Of a DNA stretch of 64,000 nt, positions 1 through 13,800 are shown piece by piece (position 1 is the stretch's first letter; each line of letters starts with the position of its first letter). This stretch comes from Rotaria macrura. Its lineage: Eukaryota; Rotifera; Eurotatoria; Philodinida; Philodinidae. The stretch is from the NCBI GenBank assembly GCA_900239685.1, contig OENT01000458.1, positions 1 to 64,000 on the forward strand, given 5' to 3'. Position numbers and translations under genes: made by a program. Below the pieces are notes generated by a model. It saw only the letters and a program-made list of their open reading frames with translations. It searched no databases and was not told the DNA's origin.

Positions 1-67
1 TATTTTTGAAACAACTTTTATGTCGTCGAAGTTTCTACTTGATTCTGATAGTTTAGAAGATAATGGT
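1..67 (+). repeat. Left terminal inverted repeat of the 1-2285 element
   Basis: Begins TATTTTTGAAACAACTTTTA and pairs with the reverse complement of 2220-2285. One mismatch is seen in the first ~65 bases (GAAGATAATGG against GAAAATAATGG). Confidence 0.8.
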
Positions 68-2219
68 TATGGATAAGCAACAAGAGGAAATACCGACGAT
101 TATGCTTATGTTTCAAAATTGATGTAAAATAGAAATAGATGATCCGATGGGTTTTATCACTCAACATTTCTCGTATCATCCAACGGGTAGAAAATTTATT
201 ATGCTGAGTTAAGAGGTGATATCAGATTCTTGCACTTCCTTTTTAGAGAATGCCACTTTTCTTCTTATTGATTGGATTATCCGTAAGCTGTGATTTTTTC
301 AAGGAGTAAAGTGATTAAAAGATTGAGCGAGTGCAATACTAAGGTTTTCAAAGTAGTAGAGAATGAGAAAGTAAGAGAAGCACGACTTATCTGGTGCTGA
401 AGTTTACCTCATTCATATTCGACTCATACTTTACTATACTTTGCCGCAATACATCCGTGTGTCGCTCCTATTTCATCTTACTTAGAATTTCGGTGGAAGT
501 AGTTGAAGTCACGATGCTGTTTTCCGTGAAATGGGTACGTGCACTGCAACGACCTTCGCAATATAGACTATGATTCGCATGACGAATATCCATCGAGGAT
601 TTATTTTTCATTAGGACAAGTAAATTTTGGAAGAAAATGCCACTTTTACTTTCAATTTTCTTGAACGATGCACACCATTAAGCGAAACTGGTGTGTGCAC
701 CCATCCCATTTGCAAGCCCATTGCGATGGAACAAAAATCTTTTCAAAATCCGAACCGAAACCAACTTATCCTGGTGGATCTCGCCGCATTTCTTTCAATC
801 TTGCTAACTGTATCAACGAATCATGTTTAATGATATTGTGCGATCGATTTTTGAAATTAAATGAGAATGATCATCTGCGTACAAAATGTTATAATGAATC
901 ACTCGATCAAATTAAAGCGATGGACATTGAAGCAAAAGTGCAGAAGTCACCAGTTTTGATAAAAGCTAAGTGAGAGTACACTATAGAGAAGTTTAATGAA
1001 CTGTTCAAGTTTTTCCATCGTGAACCAATTACTCTGTAACTCTGAACTATTATTTCCATCAAAACAATATGAAAATAAGCGTGTTTTTAATACCTCGACA
1101 ATAGAAATGGGTATCGACTTTCGATTATCAGCATTGGAAACAGCAATGTCAGGTAGATGAACTGATAGTAAAATCTTTAAAATTGAGGATTTATGGGATC
1201 TCCGAAAGCCCAAAAATTTAGTCGCACTTTCGCATTCAAAACATTTTGCATTGAATTGCGGATTCTAAAATTGCTACTCGGCGGAGAGAAATACTCTATT
1301 TCAATCTGCGCGTATCCCACGTCTTTGGCTTGTTCTGCTCAAGAGCTATAAGGGCTTCCCAGATACATGCGGTTTTCGGATATTGTCATTGAATTCCTTA
1401 GAAATAGTTCATAACATGGTTAATTCAAAACGCTTAGGTCGGAGGTCATGTTTGTTTTCAGTTTCGAAGCAATCCTAATCCCCTTGTCGAGACCTCAGAA
1501 ATATTGACTATTCATACTAACTAGTATTAAAATTTTAAATTCAAAATGGTTCACGTATAATCATCATCGGTGAGCAATATGACGTACTTCATCTTGCTCA
1601 AATAAAGGTTGCTAATCTTGAAAATTGTGAATTGAACGTTTCTTCCGTATCATCTTCTTTACAGATAAATCGTTTCCTTCTTCGAAGTCAGCACCTATAA
1701 TTATTTATAGTGACAGCGTCGTTGGCCGTATGATCAATCCTTTAAGAACGCCAAAATCAAAACGAATAGTGTTCTCTTATGAACGATTCACCTCCACCCA
1801 GTACATGTGTGATGAATGTCGAGTGATTTCTCTTACATTTCAACTTGCATACATTATACTCATTTGGCTTCAGCAAGGAAGGTTAATTGTTTTCATCCTT
1901 CTAGATTTTGAAATCAATATAATTGATGTATCAGATGGTCAAAAACAAAATAATGTATCATGATTACTCAAAGTTTTGTAGACCTATAATATTAACTCCG
2001 GAAAGTTCAATCAATAGTAAGGAAAGATACATTCTTTCAAAAAGAAGTGCAAGGAGACAATATAACGTCTTAAAACAACCTAATGAATTTTCTATCTGAA
2101 AGCTAATAACATAAACGTTGAGTGATGAGTCTCACAGTGTCATCTATTAAACAGTATATCGCAAACGTTTTCCAACAGAAGCTTAATTAGCAATATCTAT
2201 GATTCTTGCTTATCAGTAA

Positions 2220-2285
2220 CCATTATTTTCTAAACTATCAGAATCAAGTAGAAACTTCGACGACATAAAAGTTGTTTCAAAAATA
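2220..2285 (-). repeat. Right terminal inverted repeat of the 1-2285 element
   Basis: Reverse complement of bases 1-67, ending GTTTCAAAAATA at 2285. Sequence beyond 2285 has no partner in the window, so this is the outer boundary visible here. Confidence 0.8.
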
Positions 2286-3180
2286 TAAATTCAAGATACG
2301 TTCAATATGGAATCAAATTTTTCAAAACATGATGAAATCATGTTTCATGTATTTTTAATCGAAGATGTTATCAAAGAATGACATATAGTGGCACTCAAAA
2401 TAGTAAACTATGTCAAACGATTTTAAGGTGATATAATCAATTTTGAAAGCTCTACAAACTGAGCACATTTGCTCAATCAGAAATATCAACATCATAGATT
2501 TCCAAATACCGACAATGTTAAAAGATATAGGTAAAAACACTACTTTTCAATATTGACTGAATATTTTATCGAAAGATAAACACGAGTGACTCTTTTGTAT
2601 CAGTGTTGTAGACAAAGTGACGCTCTATCGACCACCCTATGCCACTATAGCTGGGAATTCGGCTTTTTGGAATAATCATGGACACAAGAGGTGCATGTGT
2701 CATTCGGTGGCCGATGAGCAGTCACAGTACATTAAACATTCACGTTTTTTGAAACTCTACCCAAGTTTAGTATGGTTCGAAGAGCCTGATCATGCAGAAT
2801 CAGAAAATGGTCTTGGGGTTCATTTTTGACCTTGTTTTTATGTAGTAATGTCGAAAACAAGATTCTCGAAAATACAATAAAAAATGAATTTTTTCGAATT
2901 TTTCGCTTTTAGGGCTCTTAATACTTTGAGTTTATCTCCGTCAAAACGAAAGCTATTCGAAAAAATTTCTATTTCAATTTTCCGAAAATTGAACGCTCTA
3001 CAAACGTGGCAAGTTTCATCGAAATCCGTGTGGACTTTTGTACGTGTGTCAGAGATCCCAGGGAAATAGGCTTTACAAAAAAAATGATGCACAGTATGGT
3101 AGGTTCGAACCATGCTTTCAAAATGGGACATATGCTGTGTAGCAAATCACAACACGTGCTCCGTTTTATTTAAGTGTATG
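2286..3180. other. Non-coding stretch with weak internal repeats
   Basis: No gene recognised. Short modules around 2440-2490 and 2985-3030 share the string GCTCTACAAAC and similar flanks, suggesting two decayed copies of one dispersed repeat. Frames such as 2838-3131 (minus) follow this repeat and are not treated as genes. Confidence 0.3.
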
Positions 3181-3620
3181 TTCAAGATCTTATGGATTTG
3201 TACCCAAGATCTTATAGATCTGTATCAGATCTTGCACCTAGGGCAAAAAATCACACGTTACGGCTTGTAAAATCAGATAAAGTCGTACAAAAAATCGTGG
3301 TCTTAAATATCTTACATCAAGTCGTACAGTAAGATTCTTGTAAGATCTTACTGTCGCATAAGATTTTCTATAATCTTATAACTAGATCTGACAGAAGAAC
3401 AAGATCTGTCAAGAAGTTTAGAGTAAGACTTTATGGCAGAGTTCTGAGACCATGATTTTGTGCACGATTTTTCGTTTGATCTTACCAGATCATACAAGAT
3501 CAGATGCAGAATCTTGTCAGATCTTAGTATCTGATTGTTTGCCCTGACTACCTAAATTTTCAAGATCTGCTCACCTATGTGTACCCAAGATCTTGGGCAA
3601 GATCTTGCTTACAAGATGCT
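3180..3620. mobile_element. AGATCTT-saturated foldback element (MITE-like)
   Basis: The motif AAGATCTT/AGATCTT and near variants recur many times over ~440 bases. A core of about 3237-3552 is an imperfect palindrome: AGGGCAAA followed by AATCA at the left pairs with TGATT followed by TTTGCCCT at the right. Inside, ATCGTGGTCTTA pairs with a GACCATGATTTT segment. The AGGGCAAA ends resemble hAT-type terminal repeats, but no convincing target-site duplication is visible. There is no coding content. Confidence 0.55.
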
Positions 3621-3829
3621 CGACTAGGGTTAGTGTTTCGCTTGAAAAAAATGTAGATAGGTATGCGACACAATTTAATTTCTATTCTTTCAAACGAAAT
3701 CATATCGGATTGGTGCGTTAACGTTAATTCATCTCGAATAGACCCCGTCGACGCTACACGATGTATAATACTATGCTAAGAAAAGAGATTGGCAGAAAAG
3801 TTAATACACTTTTCAAAACTGTATTAAAA

Positions 3830-3961
3830 TTAATGCATCAATGAGAATCCGATTGGAAATGCCAATTAAAATATCTTTCTTTCCATTGCTGGCTCTTTCA
3901 ATATTGAACAGTGTAAAGCAAAACATTATCTTGAAGTTCTGGATTCGAATTGATGCATTAA
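3830..3961. repeat. Short inverted repeat pair
   Basis: TTAATGCATCAAT at 3830-3842 is exactly inverted at 3949-3961. The pairing extends inward through GAATCC. Separation is ~100 bases. It is probably a small foldback element remnant. Confidence 0.45.
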
Positions 3962-4277
3962 CTTTCAAGTGAAGACACGCATAAAGTTAATACCATATTA
4001 TTTCTGTAGTGTAGACTGGGTCAAAAATGAGTTAAAGGTGTATTCACGTTTCTAGCGACGTATTGGTTAACTCGATATTAAAATTTTTGGTGTGTTTGTG
4101 GTCTAAGTGATGTATATTTGAAGCGTCTGTAAAAACGAAATAAGAATCTCTGTGCTGTAGTTCGTTTGTATCGACCTTTGTTGTAGATACACGTAAGAAT
4201 GCTCATCAGTTAACGAGAAATAGCTTTCACTCACGGCGAATAACTCATGGGGAAAAGGTACAATATGTACGTGTTCC

Positions 4278-4585
4278 CAGGTCGAATAGAACGATCCGTA
4301 AACGGTCGTATACGATGAAAATACGGCCCGTTATGGCGTCGTATTATCCTGTTTTAACATGGTCAGTAATATGGCCGTATGTTCTATAGAATACGATAGT
4401 ATTACGCCGTCTTTACGAGGGTTTTACGGCGTATATACGGTGCCCGTCTACATCCGTAATACGGGCAATGTTAAAACGCCATAAGACGGCTTAAAACGGT
4501 CGTTTAACGGTGGAATACGATGTAAAAACGACCGTTTACGATAATGTTACGGCTGTTTACGGTGGTCCGTTTTGATCAGCCTTGG
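4278..4585. mobile_element. TACGG/CCGTA-saturated foldback element
   Basis: About 300 bases consist almost wholly of degenerate TACGG, CCGTA and AACGGTCGT units, strikingly CpG-rich against the AT-rich flanks. CGTAAACGGTCGT near 4312 is exactly inverted as ACGACCGTTTACG near 4526. The outer ends (CCAGG on the left, CCTTGG on the right) are roughly inverted over ~35 bases. This architecture matches a non-autonomous foldback transposon or an expanded subterminal-repeat array. No ORF is present. Confidence 0.6.
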
Positions 4586-4859
4586 TTTCAGTAATATTTG
4601 CCTTCGTTAAGATTGGTTGGTTATATGTGATAAATACTGATGTTCATTGGTTGTAGCGTCACATCGACATTCATTGTTATCCTTTATGAATCGCCATAGA
4701 GTAGGCTTTGTAATTATATCTACTAAATTTGCTCAAGTAAGTACCTCTTTATGTAGCTTTGAACTAATAGGTTTAATGAAATTTATTTTGACTTAAAAAA
4801 ACAGGCACTCTTGCAATCGAAGTGTTATTGAAAAGTAAAAATAAAAATGTAAATGATAT

Positions 4860-4865
4860 TTTATT
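4860..4865 (-). promoter_or_regulatory. Candidate polyadenylation hexamer overlapping the HECT gene stop codon
   Basis: The minus strand reads GAATAAAATA across the end of the last exon, so AATAAA includes the TAA stop. If used, the 3' UTR would be extremely short. A hexamer alone is weak evidence in AT-rich DNA. Confidence 0.3.
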
Positions 4866-7800
4866 CGTCGTCGCTACTATCATCAGAATCATCACTATGA
4901 CTATCATTTGCATTGTTCACAGTACCATCACCATCTATACTCGAACAGCAAGTAATTGCATAGTTTAATCGTTCATACATTATTTCAGCCGTTGAATAGG
5001 CTGGTAAATCAATTGTAAAAAAGCATGTATGTGATCCTAAATTACATAAAAGAGTACTATACACGCAATGAACAGTTTAAGAGTTCTTTGAATACATTAG
5101 ATATGATTCCCATTAAGCAATAATAAAAGGGTTCAGGAAATATTTCCAATATCTCTCCTACAATTTTCGTTATAATCAAAATAAAATAGCAGCCGATAAT
5201 CAAGCTACTCTTCCCAACTAGCCATGTAAAGCATGGGTAGACATTTGTCATTCGATCTCAAATTTTGATATAAAAATTTGATAAACGAACAATTGCTGAT
5301 TCAATATCTTGTGTTCAAATGCTAGACGATTCTTCTTGCGATCGCTTCTCTATCTTAACTTAACTGTGCCTATCTCAGTATGGATATCTAAAGAATATGC
5401 TTTGCTCAAACAAAATATGATGAAAATGTTTCAAATTGACTGCAACGTATATTGAACCCAAAGTATTGATGTTCGGATAATCTTAGCTATATTGACAAAA
5501 GCCAGATATCGAAATAAAACATCCATAGTTGTCGCAAAGAACAATCAAGCATAATTTTATCTATCGAAAGATTATTAAAGACATTCAAAATCAAATGTAT
5601 AGTTCCGAGAAATATTGCAATCAGTCAACTAGTACCTTGATGACGAAATTTCACTATTTTTATATCCTCTTTTAAATAATAAAAACTATAGAGTACTGTT
5701 TTCTGACAGCATGCATTCGAAAAAGTGACCGTAAATTTCAACTGTTGAGCACGAGGTTTTATTTTTGCATAGGCATGTGACAAATATATCTACACTGTAA
5801 AAAATGATGTATTTTACCGAACCCCCAAAAGAGGCTTCCTAGATTTGAAAAACGATTCTTCAGTTTTACAAAACCTTTAAATGTTTCGTAGAACTGAACA
5901 CTCATTTTTCAAGCCTTTGCAGGATATTAGACGCTTGTTCAAATCTACTGAGCCTTTTTCTGGGGTTCGGTAAAAAACCTTTTCCTCTTAGAATGTGCTC
6001 AAATCGTAGCAATATGTGTCTACTGATAACAGACTAATATTTGGTGGTGGATATTGTAATGGTTGACAAAATGTTCAATGGATTCTTCATAATTATTGAT
6101 CACCAGTTCTTAATAGAGAACTGTCATCTTTCAAATTTTCATTTTACTTACGCGGAAGTGTTTGATCGACTTGGCCTTCATAAACATCATATGTATTAAT
6201 GGTAAATTTCGATAAAAAATCATCATCTCGTATAGGTAGTGTACTCCTACCCCAGACGAAAATTAAGAATAAGTTTCTCTGATCCTCATTAAACATATGA
6301 CTAAGAACAGTCCAAAATCGATCGATGATTGGTGAATGCTCATTATAATCATTTCCGTATGAAGTGTTTCGCTTTAAGAGTTCTATATCGATTCGATCTT
6401 TACCACATACTGCTTCTTCGAGTTCATTAGCCGTGAGTAAACTAAGATAATAACATGGGACGACACTATGAAGACCTTGTCGAAGGAAATCAATTTGCCG
6501 ATTGAATTCATTAAGACGATATTGACGATAACAGGAGCAATAGTTCTTAAAGTTTTCAGCTGTTATTGGAATGTCTGTACCACCGGGTATAAGTTCATAG
6601 GTTTCTCCCGATGAACTTACGACATCAAATCGTAATTCATTCATAATGCTACTAAATACTGAATCTATATCATTCTCATAGTTCATTGATTTTATTTGTT
6701 CGATATTTTTCTCTGTTTCATTTAAAATTGTAAAACTTTGTAAATCAATGGCTTCAATATCTTCAATAGTAATCGGTTCTTCTAATAATTTTTTCCATAA
6801 TAAATTAGGAAATTTAACATTTAAATAATGCTTTTTTCTAATGGCCAGGCCAAACAGTTGTCCAATAAAACGATACTGTTTCTTATATTTATTTGATATG
6901 TGTTTATTCGGTGGAAAAACATTCGGAATCCAACAATCTCGATTGGAACCATTACTCGTACGTCCGTTAGGACATAAAATGAATAATGATAGCCTGGAAG
7001 AACATATATCCGAACAGATACGAGTTATTGAGTCTCGATAAGGTCCACCATGATCTGTACTATGCATTCCAACGTATTGTGCATGCCACAGTTGATCGTT
7101 TGATCTTCGAAAAATGATATGAGCATTTGCATGTAATTGTTGATAAGCTTGATAGAACATAGTGTTATCACTGTTGTCAGTATTTGTACTAGCTTTAAGT
7201 GTATCGAAATTAACTACATTCCAGTCAGAACCGTATTCAGCTTCGGTTTTTTCTAAAGAGTCAGTTAACAATTGAAACTTCGTAGATGATAGTAAGTACG
7301 GTTTTACCCTACGTATTTGATCGCTTAGAAAACTTTGTCCTAATGGTAGACTTAAATCAATCATCGAAAGACTTTTTTCGATGCATTTGTTTAGTGAATA
7401 AAAGAATTGGGCACGAACTTGTATACAATTTGCTGGAATATTCGATAGGGTCAGATAAGTCTTATGAAGTATTGAATCAGTTTGAGATTCTGTAGGAAGA
7501 TTTTGAATAAATTTTGAGAACGAATCATTAAGTGATTGATCATTATTCATAACATTGATTAGATCTTTATCAGCACTCGTGTTAAAATACTGGTGTGTCT
7601 TTTTAAAATCATCTTGATTCAATTTAAAACTATTACCTAAAATATCATTTGATCGTAAAAGAAAATCTTCCGGTAATATTATTTGTTTCATCGGATCCAT
7701 CCAGGCTAAAATAACATGTATTGTTGTAAATAAATCTTTAACTTCTACGGGTAATTTCGATTCAATATCTTGAATAGGACTATCATCATCAATACATTGT

Positions 7801-10800
7801 GCTTTTTGTTTCTTTAACAACATAAATATCAAATCTGTTAAAGATATTTGAAGACTTTTTGTTGAGCAATTGCAGATTGAAACTGCTGCCGATGATAATG
7901 TGATTGATAGATGAAGAAAAAAGTTTTGAACATCATCGCTCATATGAAAATGATCACTTGCTTGAAGTAAACTTAAAATGAAAGAAAACACAAATTTTTA
8001 TCAATTCATGCTCTCATAAACCCAAGTGAATGAATTTAGTCCGATTCTCAGTAACGAAACTACGAACGGATCAGACATGTGAACCATATCTCATTCATTT
8101 GGTACTGAGTATTGCCAAATGACATTCATAGAGGTCCATCAAAAGCTTGCGTTAGATTCCATCCAAGTGTTACTATAGGACTCAATGTCATTTCTTCTCC
8201 CTGATTCCGACACGATTTCGGATACTAGATGAATATGAGTAGATTGTTTCTGTTTCTGTATTGGATTAATCCCCACCGGTATAGTACAAATACAAGTAAT
8301 TTAAATGAATACAATACATTTCTATTTTCTGACTATCAATCACTATACGCCTTTCAAATAAATTTCGTTGCAGACATAAAAAACAATCGATTAGTATGAT
8401 TGGTGAAAAACAAGATCATTTTCAACTTCAAATTATGTATTTTAAATGCTGAAACTCAGATCATAAGAGCACTATTGTGAATGAGCTGCTTCATATAACT
8501 GCATCCCGCTGATAGAACTATAATTAATTTGGCATGTAGGTCAGCATGAAATGGAAATATGATTCACTCATTATGCTTCATTATTAATCAACATTCAAAA
8601 TAAATATAAAAAAGCTGCATGAAAGAACAATCAAGTGACGGAGGTTATTCGTTCTTGTTGAACATCAAAATTTAATTTAATTTTGTAGTATGAACATATT
8701 TTATGTGTGAAACGATTTTTTGTTCCATCTCTGATTCTCTTTTGCATTTGTATTTTACTTCGTCAGAAATAAGTTTAGACGGATATGCAACATTGCGTAT
8801 TTTTCTATCTCTTCACTTTGGAATGCATGGAATCGATTTTTAATGAACGCTATTTAATGTATAGTAATCAAAACTCTTTTATCGTATTTTTCTGATACCA
8901 TTCAATTGATGTTTTATAGTTCTCTTAACAAGAATGCAATCGATAAGGTTCTTTTCGATATTTTGACCTCATAATAGAGTAAACTGTGAAATGAACACAA
9001 CAATTAGTATCTGTAGTGTGTAAGAAGACTTAGACAGTATGATCAAACATATTATCTTGATTATGCTGATCAAGTATTCTGTACAATCTAGTATAAGAAA
9101 CCTTTGAGTGACTGATGGATTTCAATCAATTAGAATGCGAAATATTCCATTCTTCGAGTCATTTTTGACAATCAGTTTCAAAGATTTCAAAAGACAGACT
9201 TTCTACACATTATTCTCAAAGAAATATCTACTTATGATTAGGTCTGTCTCGTTTGACGATACTGTGCATAAATTAACGGCAATAGTATTATAGAAGTATT
9301 GAGTAGATTCAAACGAAAAATACTGAGATCCGATGACTACACTAAATATGGATATGGATGAAATCTAATAAATAACTCATCAAATAATGAACAATAATTG
9401 AATATATATGGACTGATCACATGAGAATTTTTCATCTGTCAGTTCAATATGAGCAATAAAGAATAATAGAAAATTACTTCATGGAATCGAAGCTACTGAA
9501 ACATGATGTATTACTGTTTCTGTATAAACAAAAAAAGCATACGAAAAATTCTGAAATCTGCAAATCTAAGAAACGATGTATCCATAGCTTTCATTCCAGG
9601 TAAGATACTGAGATTCATATAAATTGCGTTACATTTCAATAATAAACTTACGTTGTCAATTGATGAATAATAATATTTTTCGATTCATGTGTTGGTGCCA
9701 ACAAGAATAAATCAAATATAAGATGAATCATTTGATTAGGAAACAATAGAGATATGATAAAATCGATTTGATCTTGTTTCACTAATGATGTGTCTGTTAT
9801 TACTTCAATGAAAAATTGAAGAATTTTCAAAATGAAACCAAAATCTGGCTGTTGTTCATTGATTGTTAATTTTTGATTTAAGTTTTGTTCATATACACAT
9901 TGCTTGAATAATAAATGAAACGATTGAATGAAAATAAATTTTTGTAAATGATGAAGTAGTGGTGCTTGACTTTCGTATAAATTCTCATTGTTCGCAGTAT
10001 TGTATTCGATTAGTTTTTTAATTTCATTTTTAAGAATCGAATTGATTAAGAAATGTATTCGATCGTTTTTTTCATCTTGATCTTTCTCCATATCATCTAA
10101 TAATCGGAGTAATCCAACAAGAAATGTATAATCACCAAATTTTTCCAAAGGAAATAAAGGTGCTGGATCATATGACCAGATTTTAATTATATTAAGAATT
10201 GTACTACGTGCATAAATTGTTATTAATCCTTGTTCACAATATGTTCGAGATGCTAAATATTTTTTAAATGATATTTTGGTATCGCATTGTTCAATTAATT
10301 GCCGAGATTTTGATTTTAATTTCGGTTTTTGTTCTGAATAATTCAAATCAAATAATTGATGCATACTATTTTCACGAAGTTTTATTGGTCCCCTATCTAG
10401 AATCCATTCATTGATATCAGTATAACTATTGAAATCTTGAACATATTGAGAAAACCATTGAGTATCTTCATTTAAGTCAATGTCTATTTTATTATTGGAA
10501 GATTCCGACGATTTTAAAAACATCCAATATGGAAATATACGTTGTGAAATATCGAATAGTTGCTTGCTGGTATTCAAGTGTGAAGAATTGATTAAATCTT
10601 TCAAACTTTGAGAATCCATGGATAAAGTCAATCGTGATAATAATTTTGAATAACGTTTTTGTTCATTATCAAGATCACTTTTTATAAATTGCTCTTTTTG
10701 TTCGTATAGTATCTTATGAATTGTTAAAATATTTGACGTTTCATATTGTTTAATGACTGATTCTATCCAGGATTTTTTATATCCCATGGCCACTAGATTG

Positions 10801-13800
10801 GATGCAATTATTAGAAAAGGTGGTGTTACTAATGATGGAGAATTGTGTTGATCTATGGGTATTGAACGATTAAGATATGTAATAGATTTTAATGATATTC
10901 GAACTGTATCTTTCTTTGTTGTATTTTTTCTTGGATCTGTTTCTTTGAATAGATCAATTCGATTCGATTTCATACGTAATCGATCATCTTCAATTTGCAT
11001 TTCAATTTCTAAATTTTCATTTAAATAAATTTGAATCAATTTTTCTTGAGCACATATAAATAAATTTAAATTTTCATTCAGTGTAACAATTGAATGACTT
11101 TCATTTTTAGTTCCATGATTGTCAAGACAAAGTTTTCCACTGTTGGTTACGTAAATCTCTATCTTAGAATTTAAAATAATCAACGTCAATTTTTCGTTTC
11201 TAGCCGGCAAATTAGGAATGGAAATATTGAGAATGATGGTATATTCAATCCATTCTTCAGCTGTTTTATCTAAAACCAAATATGTTTGATTACCGAATAG
11301 TTCCACTGTTGAATAAGTCATCGTCTGATTTGTTTTAAAATACGTTGATTCATAATTATCTGCTTGTATTTTCTTTTTCTTCCAAATATCTTCTTTGAAT
11401 GGTTCATCGAATGGTATAAGACATTCATCGATAAACATAGTTTGTGTTTTCAAAAATGATATGCTATTTACTTGTCTATGATATTCTTTTAATTGACGAT
11501 ATTCGATAGCAATATAAGAAAGATTGTAAGTGAACAAACGTCGAATATCTTCTTCAGATAATGCATATTTCCAAATAGCAAGATTTTTTATCTTAGCATC
11601 AATACCTGGTAAAATATTGAGATTCAATTTCATGAGTGTTTCACGTTGAAATTCATCAATGTATATTCGACATCTGTTATTGATATAAACTTTAATGTGA
11701 CATTTTTTTGCTAGAAAAATAATTACACATCGTTGTTTTTCGTTAGATTTTTTCCACATGATTTCTGTTGAATTGAATTTAAATAATTTGATATCAAAAT
11801 ATTCCTCGGATACCAATGTTTCAAAATCAAAACTTATTGTTAAGGATGTTGCATCATCATTATCGATCGATAATGGAAAACCAAGACTTTGATTCGGGAG
11901 AATAAGATGATGATTGTCATCGAAAAGAAATCTTGTTTCAAGATGATGTTCATGAATGAAATCACGTAAGAGAATATTGGGCGAATTCATTCGCATCCTA
12001 TACAAATAGTCTTCTCCATTATCACCAATTAAATAAGCACTATAAGGATAATTAACAACGCTATTTTCCGTTTGGATTAGTTTTGGCAACAGTAAAGGCT
12101 TATAGTCATATGGCAATGGACAATCTTGCATATCTTCTGGACTAAATATTAATTCACAGCATCTCAATGGCTCGGCCGTATATTGTATAGTGACACCTGG
12201 AAAAAAAGTTGTTTTTGGTCCATTTGGTAATAGATCACATATTTTCGTTGACGATGCAATATTTGAGTCATGTAAATATGCTGTACCTAAGAATTTTCCA
12301 TTTAGCCAATATTTTATATTTGTTTTTTTACCATTTATTTCAATGCCACAACCACATACATCATTGTCTTTCCAACGAACATCATCGTAATGACCATAAA
12401 AGCCTTCTTCATGAAATAAAGCAGCTCTGGATCCATCATATGACCATGAATATTTATCATCACCTATTCCACAATTTCCAAGAGGTGTAAAACCATTTGT
12501 TGCCCATCCAATTTGAACTGTACCGCCAGTTAGTAATCGCACACAAAAATACCATTTTCCTTCGCTCAATTGTAAATTATCAACAATAAAGGTCGGAAAG
12601 GATACTCGTGTATTGGCTGAATTCGGGGCTATTCGTCCGAGAAATCGATGCTGTGTTCCACATTCTTGAATAGCTTGTGCAGTAGCAATATAGGGTGGCT
12701 GTGGCACTATAAAAATTTCATCTTTTCCACTTCGACCATTTCGAAAAAAATCCATTTCTACTTCAGATACATACGGTTTCCATGGACTATATTTTGATAT
12801 AGGGTTCGATAAAGTATTCATAATCAATGGATCATGATCAAATCCATTCGTGTTCCATATTGTGCAAAGTGAATTGTCTTCGTCATTTGTCGATATTGAA
12901 TCAGATAGTATATCTTGTTTTTCGTTTTCATTGATTATTTCTAATCTTTCATATTGATCTAGCATCAAAGAATACTTTTCTAAATCTGATCTATTGAATA
13001 AATCTAAATCCAATGGCTGTTGTTCAGTTTGTTGAAATGAATTCCATAGACATAATTTTGCTACCGTAGATGCATATGTTTTCCCCATGAATATTTCAAT
13101 TGATTTTTTATTGCTTAACATATGATTTAGAACAGATATTGCACCACGTTTTAATTTTAATAACATTAATGATTGACTTGTTGTTGTATCAATACTAATA
13201 AAATTTCCTAACACATCAAGAACTGAATCTTTAACATCATGTAGATTCGGTTGTGAAACATCAACTTCAAGTTTTAATTTATCTTTGGAAACAATTTCCG
13301 TTTCATTTGTTTGTAAATATTGAATTAAATAATTGATTTCCTTAGTATCGATATTTGAATCGATTTCAATAATTAATCCTAATGAAATATCATCATTGAT
13401 CTTCTTATCAACATCGACTGTTACTATAGAACCTAATCGATAGGGTTCAATATAATCACCTAAAATACATAATGCAGCGAAAAGTTTATTCATTTCATGT
13501 GAATTGTTAATTTCTATGGATTTTAAATTTAAATATAATGTTATAGAATCCATGAGTAATGTTGTTGCTAGAACTTGCCATGATGATTTTATTGACATTA
13601 TTGTACGATACATGTATACTAATTCTGCCACGATTTCTTGTGTCGAAATTCTCTCACCAATTGAATGCAAAGTATCGATTAAGAATTTTTCAATAAGATC
13701 TTTTACCGTTCCATCGATCGTGTTAGGTATGTAGGGAATTAAATAACGCAAGAGTTTTATTGTAAGTAAACGTGTAATATTAAATTTACTATTATTGTAA

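Larger units (their letters stand above)
1..2285. mobile_element. TIR-bounded DNA transposon remnant, left end at window edge
   Basis: The first ~60 bases are an almost exact reverse complement of 2220-2285, and weaker pairing continues inward to about 90 bases. This is the terminal inverted repeat structure of a cut-and-paste DNA transposon about 2.3 kb long. The pairing begins at base 1, so the element's outer left end and any target-site duplication may lie outside the window. The interior has only short broken frames (for example 668-973 on the plus strand). I recognise no transposase catalytic motif, so it is either a decayed autonomous copy or a non-autonomous derivative. The superfamily is not assigned. 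Confidence 0.75.

Noticed and set aside
3090..3110. GGTTCGAACC string resembling a tRNA B-box
   Set aside because: No A-box, acceptor stem or anticodon arm could be arranged around it; it is a palindromic string in repeat-like DNA.
2838..3131. Minus-strand ORF of 97 codons and its plus-strand counterpart
   Set aside because: They fall in a repeat-like segment that shares modules with 2355-2540, and the residues follow the base composition.
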